The translations under genes and the position numbers were made by a program. This document shows, piece after piece, positions 8,110 to 16,513 of a DNA stretch of 64,000 nt. The notes beneath the pieces were generated by a model. It was not told where the DNA came from. It was given only the letters and a program-made list of their open reading frames with translations, and made no database searches. Within the stretch, counting starts at the first letter, position 1. Each line of letters begins with the position of its first letter. The DNA comes from Marinobacterium rhizophilum DSM 18822 (GTDB taxonomy: Bacteria; Pseudomonadota; Gammaproteobacteria; Pseudomonadales; Balneatricaceae), in the NCBI RefSeq assembly GCF_000378045.1, contig NZ_KB899094.1:150243-214242 (forward strand), given 5' to 3'.

Positions 8110-10220
8110 CGGCTCAACCTGCACCTGTTGGTGCACTTGCTGCATCCCCCTCCACGCGGTGGCGGGGGCGCGTGATGCTACGCCGTGCAATACTGACCCT
8201 GTTAGTGATCGTCCAGGCGCTTGTCGGCGCCTATTACATGGCCTCGGTGCTGCCTTACCATGGTGGAAACCTGCTGGAGCAGGCCCTGATCGGCTTGTTT
8301 ACGCTGCTGTTTACCTGGATCACGGTGGGCTTCTGGATCGGCCTGTACGGTTTCTGGCTACGCCGGATTGGTGGTGACCCCAAGTCACTGCTGCGTCGCT
8401 ATACTGATGCGCAGCTTGTGGATACGCCACTGGCACGTACTGCCATTGTCATGCCGATCTATAACGAACCGGTTAACCGGACCCTGGGCGGGCTGCGTAC
8501 TATCTATCGCTCGCTCGAGCGCAGCGGTCAAATTGAAAACTTTGATTTCTTTATCCTGTCGGATAGTCGCGAGCCGGATGTCTGGTTATCCGAGCAGGCG
8601 GCCTGGCAGCAGCTGTGTGACGAGCTGGGTGCCCACGGGCGGCTGTTTTATCGCCGGCGTACTCTGAACATGAACTACAAAAGCGGCAATGTGGCCGATT
8701 TCCTGCGCCGCTGGGGCCGTGCCTACGAATACATGATCGTGATGGATGCCGACAGCCTGATGGGCGGCGATACGCTGCTGAAGATGGTGCGGCTGATGCA
8801 GCGCGAACCGAATATCGGCATTTTGCAGAGCTGCCCCACGATCATTAATGCCCAGTCGCTGTTTGCGCGTGTGCAGCAGTTTGCCAATCAGGTGTACGGG
8901 CCGCTGTTCAGTACGGGTCTTGCCGCCATGCAACTCGGAGAGGCGGCCTTTTGGGGGCACAATGCGATTATTCGGGTGGCACCCTTTATGCGTCATTGTG
9001 GCCTGCCGCATCTGCGCGGTCCGGGCCTGTTTAGCGGACCGATCGCGAGTCATGACTTTGTCGAGGCCGCCTTTATGGGGCGGGCCGGATATGAAGTCTG
9101 GCTGGAGCCGGAATTGAGCCACAGCTATGAAGAGTCGCCCCCCAGCCTGGTGGACGAGCTCACCCGCGACAAGCGCTGGGCCAAGGGTAATCTGCAGCAT
9201 TTGTGGCTGATGCTGTTTGAGCGGCGCCTGCGCATGGCGCATCGCATGGCGTTTCTTAACGGCATCCTGTCCTATGTGGCGTCGCCGTTGTGGTTTGCGT
9301 TCCTGGTGCTGACCACCATTGAAACCACACGCCTGGTGCTTTGGCCGCCGAACTACTTTCCCGAACAGCACAGCCCGTTTCCACTCTGGCCCGAGTGGCA
9401 CCCCGAGTGGGCCATCGGCCTGGCGGGCAGTGTGGTTTTTCTGTTGTTTTTCCCTAAGCTGCTCGCCATTCTCGACGTGCTGCTCAGCGGCAGGCGCAAG
9501 GATCACGGCGGTTTTTTCAGCCTGGCGTTGAGCATTGTTACGGAAATTCTGGTGTCGGCGCTGTTGGCACCGATTCGCATGCTGGCCCATACCCGTTATG
9601 TGCTGGAAGCGGTGTTTAACGTGACCCTCAAGTGGGCGGGGCAGAACCGCAGCGATGAAACCCGCTGGATCGATGCGCTGCTCAATCAGGCTCCAGGTTC
9701 CATCCTGGCAGCGATCTGGGCAGGTTTCGCCTGGTGGCTGGATCCGATGTTCTTCTTCTGGTCCTTGCCGGTAGCACTGCCGCTGATTCTGGCCGCACCC
9801 ACCTCGGTATTGCTCAGCAAGGTGGGGATCGGGCAGGCGTTGCGGCGCAAGCGCATTCTGATGGTGGCTGAAGAGCAAAAGGGCTCGGCGTTGCTGGATG
9901 ATCTGAACGGGCACCGAATATTGCCCGAATTTGGCGAATCGGCTGTGGTGCGGGCGGTGCTGGACCCTGTCATGAACCGGGTGCATCAGGCGACGGCACG
10001 CTCCCATGGCGGCGGGGCCAAGCTTGAGCAGCTCAAGCAACTGCGCTCACGCTGCCTGGAAGGCGGGCCTGAGGGTCTCAGCCGGGCAGAAAAAAACCTG
10101 TTGCTGACCGACCGCGAAAGCCTGTCCTGGCTGCACCGCGAGTCCTGGCGTGCGCCGGCTGAGAGCTACTGGGGCCGCGCCATCGACAGCCGCATTCGTC
10201 AGGTCTGGCCGACCGTTTAA
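8106..10220 (+). CDS. opgH: Glucan glucosyltransferase OpgH (MdoH), short form
   Basis: 704 residues; inner-membrane GT2 enzyme polymerising UDP-glucose into the beta-1,2-glucan backbone. A first transmembrane segment lies at ~25-48 and a second at ~58-85. The GT2 domain follows with MPIYNEP, the metal-binding MDADSLMGGD, SHDFVEAAFM and the acceptor motif RDKRWAKGNLQHL. A cluster of C-terminal membrane helices comes next (LWFAFLVLTTIE; GSVVFLLFFPKLLAIL). E. coli OpgH is ~847 residues and has ~135 cytoplasmic residues before the first helix; here only ~24 remain. The start overlaps the upstream small gene by 4 bp, which fixes it and rules out an unnoticed longer N-terminus in this frame. Confidence 0.94.
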   Translation: MTAQPAPVGALAASPSTRWRGRVMLRRAILTLLVIVQALVGAYYMASVLPYHGGNLLEQALIGLFTLLFTWITVGFWIGLYGFWLRRIGGDPKSLLRRYTDAQLVDTPLARTAIVMPIYNEPVNRTLGGLRTIYRSLERSGQIENFDFFILSDSREPDVWLSEQAAWQQLCDELGAHGRLFYRRRTLNMNYKSGNVADFLRRWGRAYEYMIVMDADSLMGGDTLLKMVRLMQREPNIGILQSCPTIINAQSLFARVQQFANQVYGPLFSTGLAAMQLGEAAFWGHNAIIRVAPFMRHCGLPHLRGPGLFSGPIASHDFVEAAFMGRAGYEVWLEPELSHSYEESPPSLVDELTRDKRWAKGNLQHLWLMLFERRLRMAHRMAFLNGILSYVASPLWFAFLVLTTIETTRLVLWPPNYFPEQHSPFPLWPEWHPEWAIGLAGSVVFLLFFPKLLAILDVLLSGRRKDHGGFFSLALSIVTEILVSALLAPIRMLAHTRYVLEAVFNVTLKWAGQNRSDETRWIDALLNQAPGSILAAIWAGFAWWLDPMFFFWSLPVALPLILAAPTSVLLSKVGIGQALRRKRILMVAEEQKGSALLDDLNGHRILPEFGESAVVRAVLDPVMNRVHQATARSHGGGAKLEQLKQLRSRCLEGGPEGLSRAEKNLLLTDRESLSWLHRESWRAPAESYWGRAIDSRIRQVWPTV

Positions 10221-10288
10221 GCGCAGCCAGGCTCAGCGCGCATGGTGCTCAGCACCACTGCCGCTGTTGCATGGCTGCTGCTCTTTAT

Positions 10289-10312
10289 CCCCATGTCCCC
10301 CATGTCCCCATG
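10289..10312. repeat. Three tandem CCCCATG microrepeats
   Basis: CCCCATGT, CCCCCATGT and CCCCATG in succession just after opgH, at the edge of the decayed region. It may be replication slippage at an old junction; no function is suggested. Confidence 0.5.
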
Positions 10313-10327
10313 AACGGCTCACGAAGC

Positions 10328-10835
10328 TCAGTCCGGTACCCAATCCGGACCGAGCTCGACCGGCTGCCCGCGTTGCAGTGAGACCTGAGCCGCTTCGGCC
10401 AGGCGTTGCGCTTCGAGGCCGTCGCGTATTCCGGCCAGCGGGGCGAATCCGTCGCGCAGTAGCGCGATGAAGGCATCCATCTCCAGTCGGTAAGCCTGGG
10501 CAAAGCGCTCGATGAAGTAATTCTCCGGCGGGCGGTATGAAACCCCGCGCTGTCAGCAATGGTCAGCGTGTTCTGCAGGCTGTTACCCACCGACAGTACT
10601 TCCGTCGAGCATACCGCCTCCAGGCGCTGATCGTAGCCGAAGGCCGCACGGCGGCAATTGTTCATCTGCATGAAGCGGCCCGAGCGCGACTTAAGGGTGA
10701 TCATCGCGGTATCGATATCGCCGGCAGAACCGATCGCCGGGTCGATCAGGCAACCGCCGACCGCATAGATGCTGAAAATCTCTTCGCCCAACAGGTAGCG
10801 CGCCATATCGACAACCGCATCGCCCTCATCAAACT
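10328..10835 (-). pseudogene. C-terminal remnant of inositol 2-dehydrogenase (Gfo/Idh/MocA family)
   Basis: Read leftward, the first frame gives DMARYLLGEEIFSIYAVGG, CLIDPAIGSAGDIDTAMITL and RRAAFGYDQRLEAV. These are hallmarks of the IolG branch of Gfo/Idh/MocA oxidoreductases. Near 10540 the frame breaks, and homology continues in another frame as YRPPENYFIERFAQAYRLEM, then DAFIALLRDG, ending PVELGPDWVPD and a stop at 10330-10328. The N-terminal NAD-binding half is missing. So the gene is both 5'-truncated and frameshifted. The missing end abuts the truncated AraC remnant on the opposite strand. Confidence 0.8.
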
Positions 10836-11232
10836 TGGCGAGGCGCTACTGCATTATTATCTGTCGTTGAATGCATTGCCTGCGGACCAGCGACCCGCTC
10901 GAATGCCAAGGGCGGTGCGGGAGGCCTGCAAGCACATGGCCACTGCCTATTCGCAGCCGCTGACGCTGGAACAGGTCGAGCAGCAGGCACACTGTTCGGT
11001 TAACCACTTGATCAACCTGTTCCGCCAGTACTTCGATACCACCCCGATCCGGTATCTGTGGCAGGTTCGCCTGGACCGTGCCGAGGCGCTGTTGCGGCAT
11101 ACCGATATCCCGATTGCGGCAATCGCCGAACAATGCGGTTTCGCTTCGCCGTTCCATTTCTCCAGACTGTTCAAGTCCTCCCGGGAGGTGTCTCCGCGCG
11201 CATTCCGTTCGCGTTACAGAGCGTTGGAGCAG
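10836..11232 (+). pseudogene. AraC-family regulator, DNA-binding half only
   Basis: A frame giving AVREACKHMATAYSQPLTLE, NHLINLFRQYFDTTPIRYLW and AAIAEQCGFASPFHFSRLFK then FRSRYRA. This is a complete double helix-turn-helix of the AraC family, but its N-terminal sensor domain is absent. The open frame extends left only by reading antisense through the iolG remnant, so it has no proper start. An internal ATG (10902) could in principle start a bare HTH protein. The common breakpoint with the iolG remnant suggests one deletion removed both 5' ends of a divergent pair. Confidence 0.7.
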
Positions 11233-11245
11233 TTTTCCCCGCGAC

Positions 11246-11393
11246 TGAAACCTCTGCCGGTAACGATCCGGCGTAACATCTGTCAGGCGCCTGAACAGTC
11301 TGCGGCCCGATGTCGGGTCCTCGTAACCGGTCTGCCGGGAGAGCAGATCGATTGCTGGCGGATTTGCGTGGGTTCGTAGTAGGGCCCATAACA
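11246..11393 (-). pseudogene. Second AraC-family C-terminal fragment (antiparallel)
   Basis: Leftward reading gives LVLWALLRTHANPPAIDLLS, RQTGYEDPTSGRRLFRRLTD and VTPDRYRQRF. This is the last helix-turn-helix of an AraC/GlxA-type regulator (recognition region plus the terminal P-x-x-Y-R-x-x-F motif). Nothing upstream on that strand continues the domain. It converges on the other AraC remnant, so two different regulators have decayed here. Confidence 0.55.
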
Positions 11394-11491
11394 CCAGAGG
11401 CCTTTGGCTTGTAGAATGACCCGGCATCTTGTTCGCTGTCCGTATCCAGCCGTGGTATGGGCGTTGTCACAGAAACAGGGGAAACCAAACC

Positions 11492-12325
11492 ATGCCCGTC
11501 GATAGTTTAATTACAAATCACTACACGCACGGAAGCCTTCTACACAGCATTCGCGATGGCGTTAAGGCGCTTGGAAAGACCGTCGACACCATCCATATCG
11601 ACGATCTCGGGCCTGTGGATGAGTTTCACATTGGCGGACGCATCGCAACACAGAGCTTCCTTGATCAACTCGACATCGATGCCATCCACCATGTCCTAGA
11701 TGTGGGGTGCGGGCTCGGAGGCAGCAGTCGGTTCGCGGCAAATAGATATGGCTGTCGAGTCACCGGTGTTGACCTGACGCAGGAATATGTTGAAACAGGC
11801 AAAACACTCTGCGCCTGGGTCGGACTGGCCAGCCAGGTCACTCTCGACGTCGCGGATGCCACCACGATGTCTTATCAGAGCGATTCTTTTGACCGTGCCT
11901 TTATGATGCATGTAGGTATGAACATCGACGATAAGGAACGGCTTGCATCAGAACTCTATCGGGTAATACGGCCCGGCGGCCGAATTGGAATCTACGACAT
12001 AATGCGCATTGAGGACGGTGACCTCGCGTTTCCGGTGCCCTGGGCATCGGAGCCTGCCGGCAGTGCGGTTGCTTCACCGGCAGCCTACAAAGACGCCTTG
12101 GAGGGCGCCGGGTTTAGCATTATCGCACAGCGGAACAGGCGTGATTTTTCGCTCGATTTCTTCGCGCAGCTGCTGGCCAGGACAGCAGGTGCCGGTGGCC
12201 CCCCGGCCCTGGGCCTACACATTTTAATGGGAAGCACTGCACCGGTGAAACTAAAGAACATGATGGAGAATATCTCACGCAATCTTGTCGCTCCCGTAGA
12301 GATAATTGCCCAAAAGGCAGCCTGA
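11492..12325 (+). CDS. Class I SAM-dependent methyltransferase
   Basis: 277 residues from the ATG at 11492, chosen because CAGGGG lies ~10 bp upstream and homology-like sequence starts at MPVDSLITNHYTHGSLL. SAM-binding motif I is VLDVGCGLGGSSRFAA, followed by the acidic GVDLTQEYVE; motif II region is DVADATTMSYQSDSFD and motif III RVIRPGGRIGIYDIMR. The fold matches the Methyltransf_11 / sarcosine-dimethylglycine methyltransferase-like group; the substrate is not determinable. The gene is visibly more AT-rich than its neighbours and sits directly beside a gene graveyard, which suggests acquisition by transfer. It appears monocistronic. Confidence 0.82.
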   Translation: MPVDSLITNHYTHGSLLHSIRDGVKALGKTVDTIHIDDLGPVDEFHIGGRIATQSFLDQLDIDAIHHVLDVGCGLGGSSRFAANRYGCRVTGVDLTQEYVETGKTLCAWVGLASQVTLDVADATTMSYQSDSFDRAFMMHVGMNIDDKERLASELYRVIRPGGRIGIYDIMRIEDGDLAFPVPWASEPAGSAVASPAAYKDALEGAGFSIIAQRNRRDFSLDFFAQLLARTAGAGGPPALGLHILMGSTAPVKLKNMMENISRNLVAPVEIIAQKAA

Positions 12326-12802
12326 ACGGGATTGGGCCGCAAGCGCTGAATTGCACGCTTACATACACGGGCCCTGTCGTGTTAAACGCAGACGCAAACC
12401 GACCGCTGGTGCGGTTATTCATATAACAACGGCAGACAACAGTCTCGCAAGGACGCGAGCCAATGATGACGGCCGTCTTTGTATCCCGGGGCTGTGAAGC
12501 GGTAATCGGGGAGTCCGGCGGAGGCCGAGCAATGTCCGGGGTGCGGCATCAGCCACCGCATTCGTCATGTCTGGCCAGCGGGCACCGGTCGCTGACAGGG
12601 TCTCTCTTTCTTCTGCCGATACCAAGGCGCGCGTCGGTGTGGTAATACCGGCGGGCTTTTATATTCAGATGCATGAGCCCACGCCGAGCCCGGAATTGCC
12701 TAACTTGACATTAATCGTAATAGTAATGATTATCACCTGCTGTTTTGAGCAGGCTCCAATGCGAGGCTTGAGCCAGTCATCTGAATCGGCAGAGGTATTT
12801 CA
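12326..12802 (+). other. Intergenic stretch before the di-haem peroxidase
   Basis: No supported gene. Short open frames here lack start signals and family features. The right end holds the promoter and Fur-like site at 12705-12734. Confidence 0.6.
12705..12734 (+). promoter_or_regulatory. Sigma-70 promoter overlapped by a Fur-like box
   Basis: A perfect -35 TTGACA (12705-12710), a 17-bp spacer and GATTAT as -10 (12728-12733). The 19 bp at 12716-12734 (CGTAATAGTAATGATTATC) matches the Fur consensus GATAATGATAATCATTATC at 14 of 19 positions and covers the -10 box, the arrangement expected for iron repression of the following gene. Confidence 0.6.
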
Positions 12803-13990
12803 GTGAAGCTTTTCACCCTAGTTGCGTTCTGTTCGCTGCTTGCGCCGGCGTTTGCCGCCAGTGTCAGCGCTGGCGAAGTGGCTATCCCGAATGAGCGGCG
12901 CCAGGCGCTGGAATCGCTCGGGCAGGCGCTGTTTTTTGATACCCGCCTGTCGCGCAATCGCACCCAGTCCTGTGCCAGCTGCCACGACCCGGCCCACGGC
13001 TTTGCCGATCCGGGCGCCAATGCACAGGCCGGAGCCGTATCCCTGGGCGATGACGGACACTCCCTGGGCGATCGCAATGCACCCAGTGCGGCCTACGCCG
13101 CCTTCACGCCGGCGTTCCATCGCGACAGCGAAGGGCGCTATGTTGGCGGGCAATTCTGGGACGGACGGGCGTCGAGCCTGGAAGATCAGGCAAAGGGGCC
13201 GCCGCTGAATCCGCTCGAAATGGGCTTGCCCGATGTGGCGACGCTACGAAACCGGCTGCTGGACAACCCATTCTATGCGTCCCGTATCGGTGCGCTGTTT
13301 GGGGTCGAGAGCCTGACGAGCGATGATGCCGTGTTCGAGGCCATGGCCAGCAGCATTGCCGCCTACGAGCGCAGTGCCGCGCTGTCGCCGTTTGACTCGC
13401 GCTATGACCGCTATCTGCGTGGTGAATACGCTCTTACCGAGCAGGAAGAGCTGGGACGGACGCTGTTCTTTTCGCAGCAATTTACCAACTGCAACCAGTG
13501 CCACCAGCTGCGCGAGTCGCCCATTGCTGCTGACGAAACCTTCTCCAACTACCAGTATCACAATCTTGGCGTGCCGGTGAACGTAGCGGTGCGACAGGCC
13601 AGCGGTCTTGCGACCGATGCCCGTGACGAAGGCCTGCTGAACAATCCGCAGGTCAGCGATACGGCAGGGCGGGGTAAGTACAAGGTTCCAACGCTGCGCA
13701 ACGTGGCCGTGACCGGTCCCTATATGCACAACGGTGTGTTCAGTGACCTCGAAACCGTGGTGCGGTTTTACAACAGCTACAACAGCAAAAGCGCAGCCAG
13801 CAAGCTGAACCCGGAAACCGGCAAGCCCTGGGATGAGCCTGAAGTGGCTGAAAACCTGTCGCTGACCGAGCTGGAGCATGGCCCCGCACTGGACGACACG
13901 CGCATAAAGGCGCTGGTGGCCTTCATGAAAACGCTGACGGACAAGCGCTACGAGCCATTATTGCTGGAGCAGCAGAGCGCTTCGCGTTAA
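12803..13990 (+). CDS. Di-haem cytochrome c peroxidase / MauG-like protein
   Basis: 395 residues, GTG start after an AGAGG site. The N-terminal signal peptide (hydrophobic LFTLVAFCSLLAPAFAA) sends it to the periplasm. Two CXXCH haem sites are present: CASCH near residue 57 and CNQCH near residue 234. The blocks QALFFDTRLS and KVPTLRNVAVTGPYMHNGVF are typical of the bacterial CcpA/MauG family. It could reduce peroxide or act as a MauG-like oxidase; sequence alone does not separate these. It is expressed from a promoter with a Fur-like box and converges on a multicopper oxidase gene 53 bp away. Confidence 0.9.
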   Translation: MKLFTLVAFCSLLAPAFAASVSAGEVAIPNERRQALESLGQALFFDTRLSRNRTQSCASCHDPAHGFADPGANAQAGAVSLGDDGHSLGDRNAPSAAYAAFTPAFHRDSEGRYVGGQFWDGRASSLEDQAKGPPLNPLEMGLPDVATLRNRLLDNPFYASRIGALFGVESLTSDDAVFEAMASSIAAYERSAALSPFDSRYDRYLRGEYALTEQEELGRTLFFSQQFTNCNQCHQLRESPIAADETFSNYQYHNLGVPVNVAVRQASGLATDARDEGLLNNPQVSDTAGRGKYKVPTLRNVAVTGPYMHNGVFSDLETVVRFYNSYNSKSAASKLNPETGKPWDEPEVAENLSLTELEHGPALDDTRIKALVAFMKTLTDKRYEPLLLEQQSASR

Positions 13991-14004
13991 CCGACATCTA
14001 TAGG

Positions 14005-14030
14005 CCTGCAATGTTTTAGAGCGTTGCAGG
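14005..14030. terminator. Weak hairpin between convergent peroxidase and oxidase genes
   Basis: CCTGCAA (14005-14011) and TTGCAGG (14024-14030) form a 7-bp stem with a 12-nt loop. There is no clear U-tract on either side, so terminator function is uncertain. Confidence 0.35.
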
Positions 14031-14043
14031 TCATTGCCAAACG

Positions 14044-16038
14044 TCAGTCATCGACCGGCCCGACGTGGTAGGGCCGCATCATCTCGTGATCTTCGTGCGA
14101 GAGAATATGGCAGTGCCAGACGAACCGGCCGGGCTTGTCGAAACGCATCTTGATGCGGGTGACTTCGCCCGGCAAGGCAATAACCATATCCCGTCGCGTC
14201 TGCTCCTGGGGGTCGGGACCGCGGGTCTGGCCGAGCTTTTTGATGTTTTCGAGGCGGAAGCCCTCCCCATGCTCATCTTCCTCGTCCTCGCCACCGTCGT
14301 TCGGCATCAGCGGTTGCTCGATAAGGTCTGCCTTGAAACGCTGGCGGTCGAGGATTTCGAAATACACCAGGTGCAGGTGGATGGGATGGGCATCGCCGGT
14401 GGCATTGAAAATCTCCCAGATTTCGGTCGTGTCGAGTCCCGGGTTTTCGGTGATCGGGCTGTCCCAGATCAGCGCGCCATTGACCTCGTTGCCGGCGACA
14501 TCCAGGGTCGGCTCGGCGGTACCCAGCAGGGGTTGCAGCCGCCCGAATCGATCCTCGCCTTCGAACAGTGCCAGCCTGCGTGTCGCCATGACCGGATCGG
14601 GTACCGAAACACCGCCGCCCAGCAAAGTGCCGTCGCTGATAGAACTGTCCGCGAGCGCGGATAATTCCAGCACGACGTCGAAAGCCATAATGCGGTCGGT
14701 GCGGCGATCCGGAAACAGGTCGCCTTTTTTCGGCAGGTCGCCACCGAAGGGCGCATCGCCGAGCAGGTTCTGAATAATGACCCGGCTGTTGGCCGGTACG
14801 GACTTGAAGTCGATGATCAGGTCCAGGCGCTCGCCCGGCGCAAATTCGACTGTGTCCACCTGCGCTGCGGTTTCACGCAGGCTCTGGTCCGAACCGATGA
14901 CGAGAAAGGACAACCGGGCGCCCCGGCCGGGAGGCAGCCCGGTCTCATCGAGCGTCACGACGCTCAGGCTGAGCCGCATAAAGCGACTGTCACAGCCGTT
15001 CAGCAGGCGTACGCGGTACTGGCGAGGTTCCACGTTATATTTCGGCCAGATGACACCATTGACCACCATATGGTCCCCGAAGAATTCTGCCAGTGCCGTC
15101 GGACCGCCTCCGGGAAAGAGTTCTTCCGGCAGCTCTGCACCTTCGTCATCGATAAAGTCGCTATAGAAGGGGTCCCCGGGATAGGCGGGATAAAACAGCT
15201 CACCGGTATTGCGGAACATCCGGTCCTGCACCGCAAAGCCCAGTTCGTAGGGCTCGGCCGGCAGTCCCAGAGGATTGTCCGGCAGCCCGGTATCGGCGTC
15301 ATCCCGCAGGATGAAAAAGCCCGCCAGACCGGCATAGACATTGAGACGGGTGATCCCCAGCGCATGGTCGTGATACCAGAGAGTGCCGGCAACATCGTTC
15401 CACTGCGCGTCGCCATAGACATATTGTTCCGCTTCCCAGCGTGGTCCCGTAAGCGCGAAAAAGGGCGAAAAGAAATACTCCGGGTTACCGTCAAAGGGGC
15501 TGTCGTTATGGCCGCCATGCACATGGGTGACTGCCGGGACACCGTTCGTGGCGATGTCGTACTGCTCGTATCCGGCCAGGGAATAGGCCCAGTGCACGCT
15601 GGAATCGACCGGCAGCAGGTGGGTCAGAGGCGTCTGGCCATCACTCAGTTCATTCTCCCAGGTGACGCCCAGGGGAGCGTCGCTGACATGGCGCTCGATT
15701 GTGCGCCCAGGCCAGGATACCGGGCCATCTGTCGGGCCGTAGCCCCAGACAGGTGTGGGCAGGTCGAAACCGTCCTGATCCACCAGGCCGGTCATTTGTA
15801 CCGTCGGGGCCATGCGAATGCGCAGTGCGCCGCCTTGCGGCAGATATTTAAAACCGGAGTCCAGGGCATTGGGCGCCGCGTGCATGAAAAGCGGCTGCAC
15901 CGCAGGATCGGACAGGCCAGCCGCCAGAATCGCGGCATGGCTGCTGTGGGCGCGCAGCAGTGCCACCGGAATGCTGGCGGTCATGCCAGCCGCCATTGCC
16001 GAGCGTATACTCAGCGTCAGGAAATCTCGCCTTTTCAT
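14044..16038 (-). CDS. Tat-exported multicopper oxidase (CotA/bilirubin-oxidase-like)
   Basis: 664 residues. The N-terminus MKRRDFLTL followed by a hydrophobic stretch is a twin-arginine-type signal, as expected for a copper enzyme folded before export. Copper motifs in order: HVHGGH (~residue 171), WYHDHALG (~222), HPIHLHLVYFEIL (~552) and HCHILSHEDHEMM (~645). The last carries the HCH tripeptide that links the type 1 and type 3 sites. An acidic insert (DGGEDEEDEHGEG) lies between the last two motifs. The enzyme couples one-electron oxidations of phenols, metals or bilirubin-like compounds to O2 reduction. The substrate is unknown; Mn(II), Fe(II) and phenols are candidates. It converges on the di-haem peroxidase. 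Confidence 0.93.
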   Translation of the reverse strand: MKRRDFLTLSIRSAMAAGMTASIPVALLRAHSSHAAILAAGLSDPAVQPLFMHAAPNALDSGFKYLPQGGALRIRMAPTVQMTGLVDQDGFDLPTPVWGYGPTDGPVSWPGRTIERHVSDAPLGVTWENELSDGQTPLTHLLPVDSSVHWAYSLAGYEQYDIATNGVPAVTHVHGGHNDSPFDGNPEYFFSPFFALTGPRWEAEQYVYGDAQWNDVAGTLWYHDHALGITRLNVYAGLAGFFILRDDADTGLPDNPLGLPAEPYELGFAVQDRMFRNTGELFYPAYPGDPFYSDFIDDEGAELPEELFPGGGPTALAEFFGDHMVVNGVIWPKYNVEPRQYRVRLLNGCDSRFMRLSLSVVTLDETGLPPGRGARLSFLVIGSDQSLRETAAQVDTVEFAPGERLDLIIDFKSVPANSRVIIQNLLGDAPFGGDLPKKGDLFPDRRTDRIMAFDVVLELSALADSSISDGTLLGGGVSVPDPVMATRRLALFEGEDRFGRLQPLLGTAEPTLDVAGNEVNGALIWDSPITENPGLDTTEIWEIFNATGDAHPIHLHLVYFEILDRQRFKADLIEQPLMPNDGGEDEEDEHGEGFRLENIKKLGQTRGPDPQEQTRRDMVIALPGEVTRIKMRFDKPGRFVWHCHILSHEDHEMMRPYHVGPVDD

Positions 16039-16513
16039 TCCAGGCCTCCTGTTGTCATTCTTTTTAGGCCTTTTCCGGGGTTAACGGATTGATGCTTGCG
16101 TTAGCCGGGAGCCGGCGGGGAGTATCTGTATGGAATAAAGCAATTTCTAAGCCAGCAAAAATAGATATGTTTATCAGTATGTTGTGGAGATTCGGTTTGA
16201 GTCTGTGGGGGGGCTGTAAGTTAGGCGTAACGATTGACGCCCGAAGGCCCAAAAAACTGTTGCACGATTGGTACAGTAAACGGCTGAGGTTCGATTGCCC
16301 GCGGCAGCCTAAGGAAACGTCATGTTGGTATTAAGCTGGCGGACAATTACAGTCTGAGCCCGGTGGGTGGGCGTTGTCCTGGGAGCCAGGTTGCCGGCTG
16401 CATTCACTGCCCAGGCAAGCCTATTGGCCTGCAGGGCGCGGTCCCCGCAGGCGGTAAGGAGGGGCGGCAACTCACACGGGAGACCGCGATCAGTTGCGCA
16501 CCGGGCGGCGAGC
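16039..16513. other. Gap between multicopper oxidase and TolC-like gene
   Basis: I see no supported gene. The stretch should hold the promoter of the multicopper oxidase (minus strand). Open frames on either strand here show no family features or ribosome binding sites. Confidence 0.5.

Noticed and set aside
8586-10040. 484-codon frame antisense to opgH
   Set aside because: No recognisable domain and complete overlap with a clear glycosyltransferase.
10537-10835. N-terminal extension of the AraC-like frame
   Set aside because: This part is simply antisense to the iolG remnant, so it is not an AraC sensor domain.
12306-12497. Small frame after the methyltransferase
   Set aside because: It starts within the methyltransferase end, lacks a ribosome binding site and has no clear homology.
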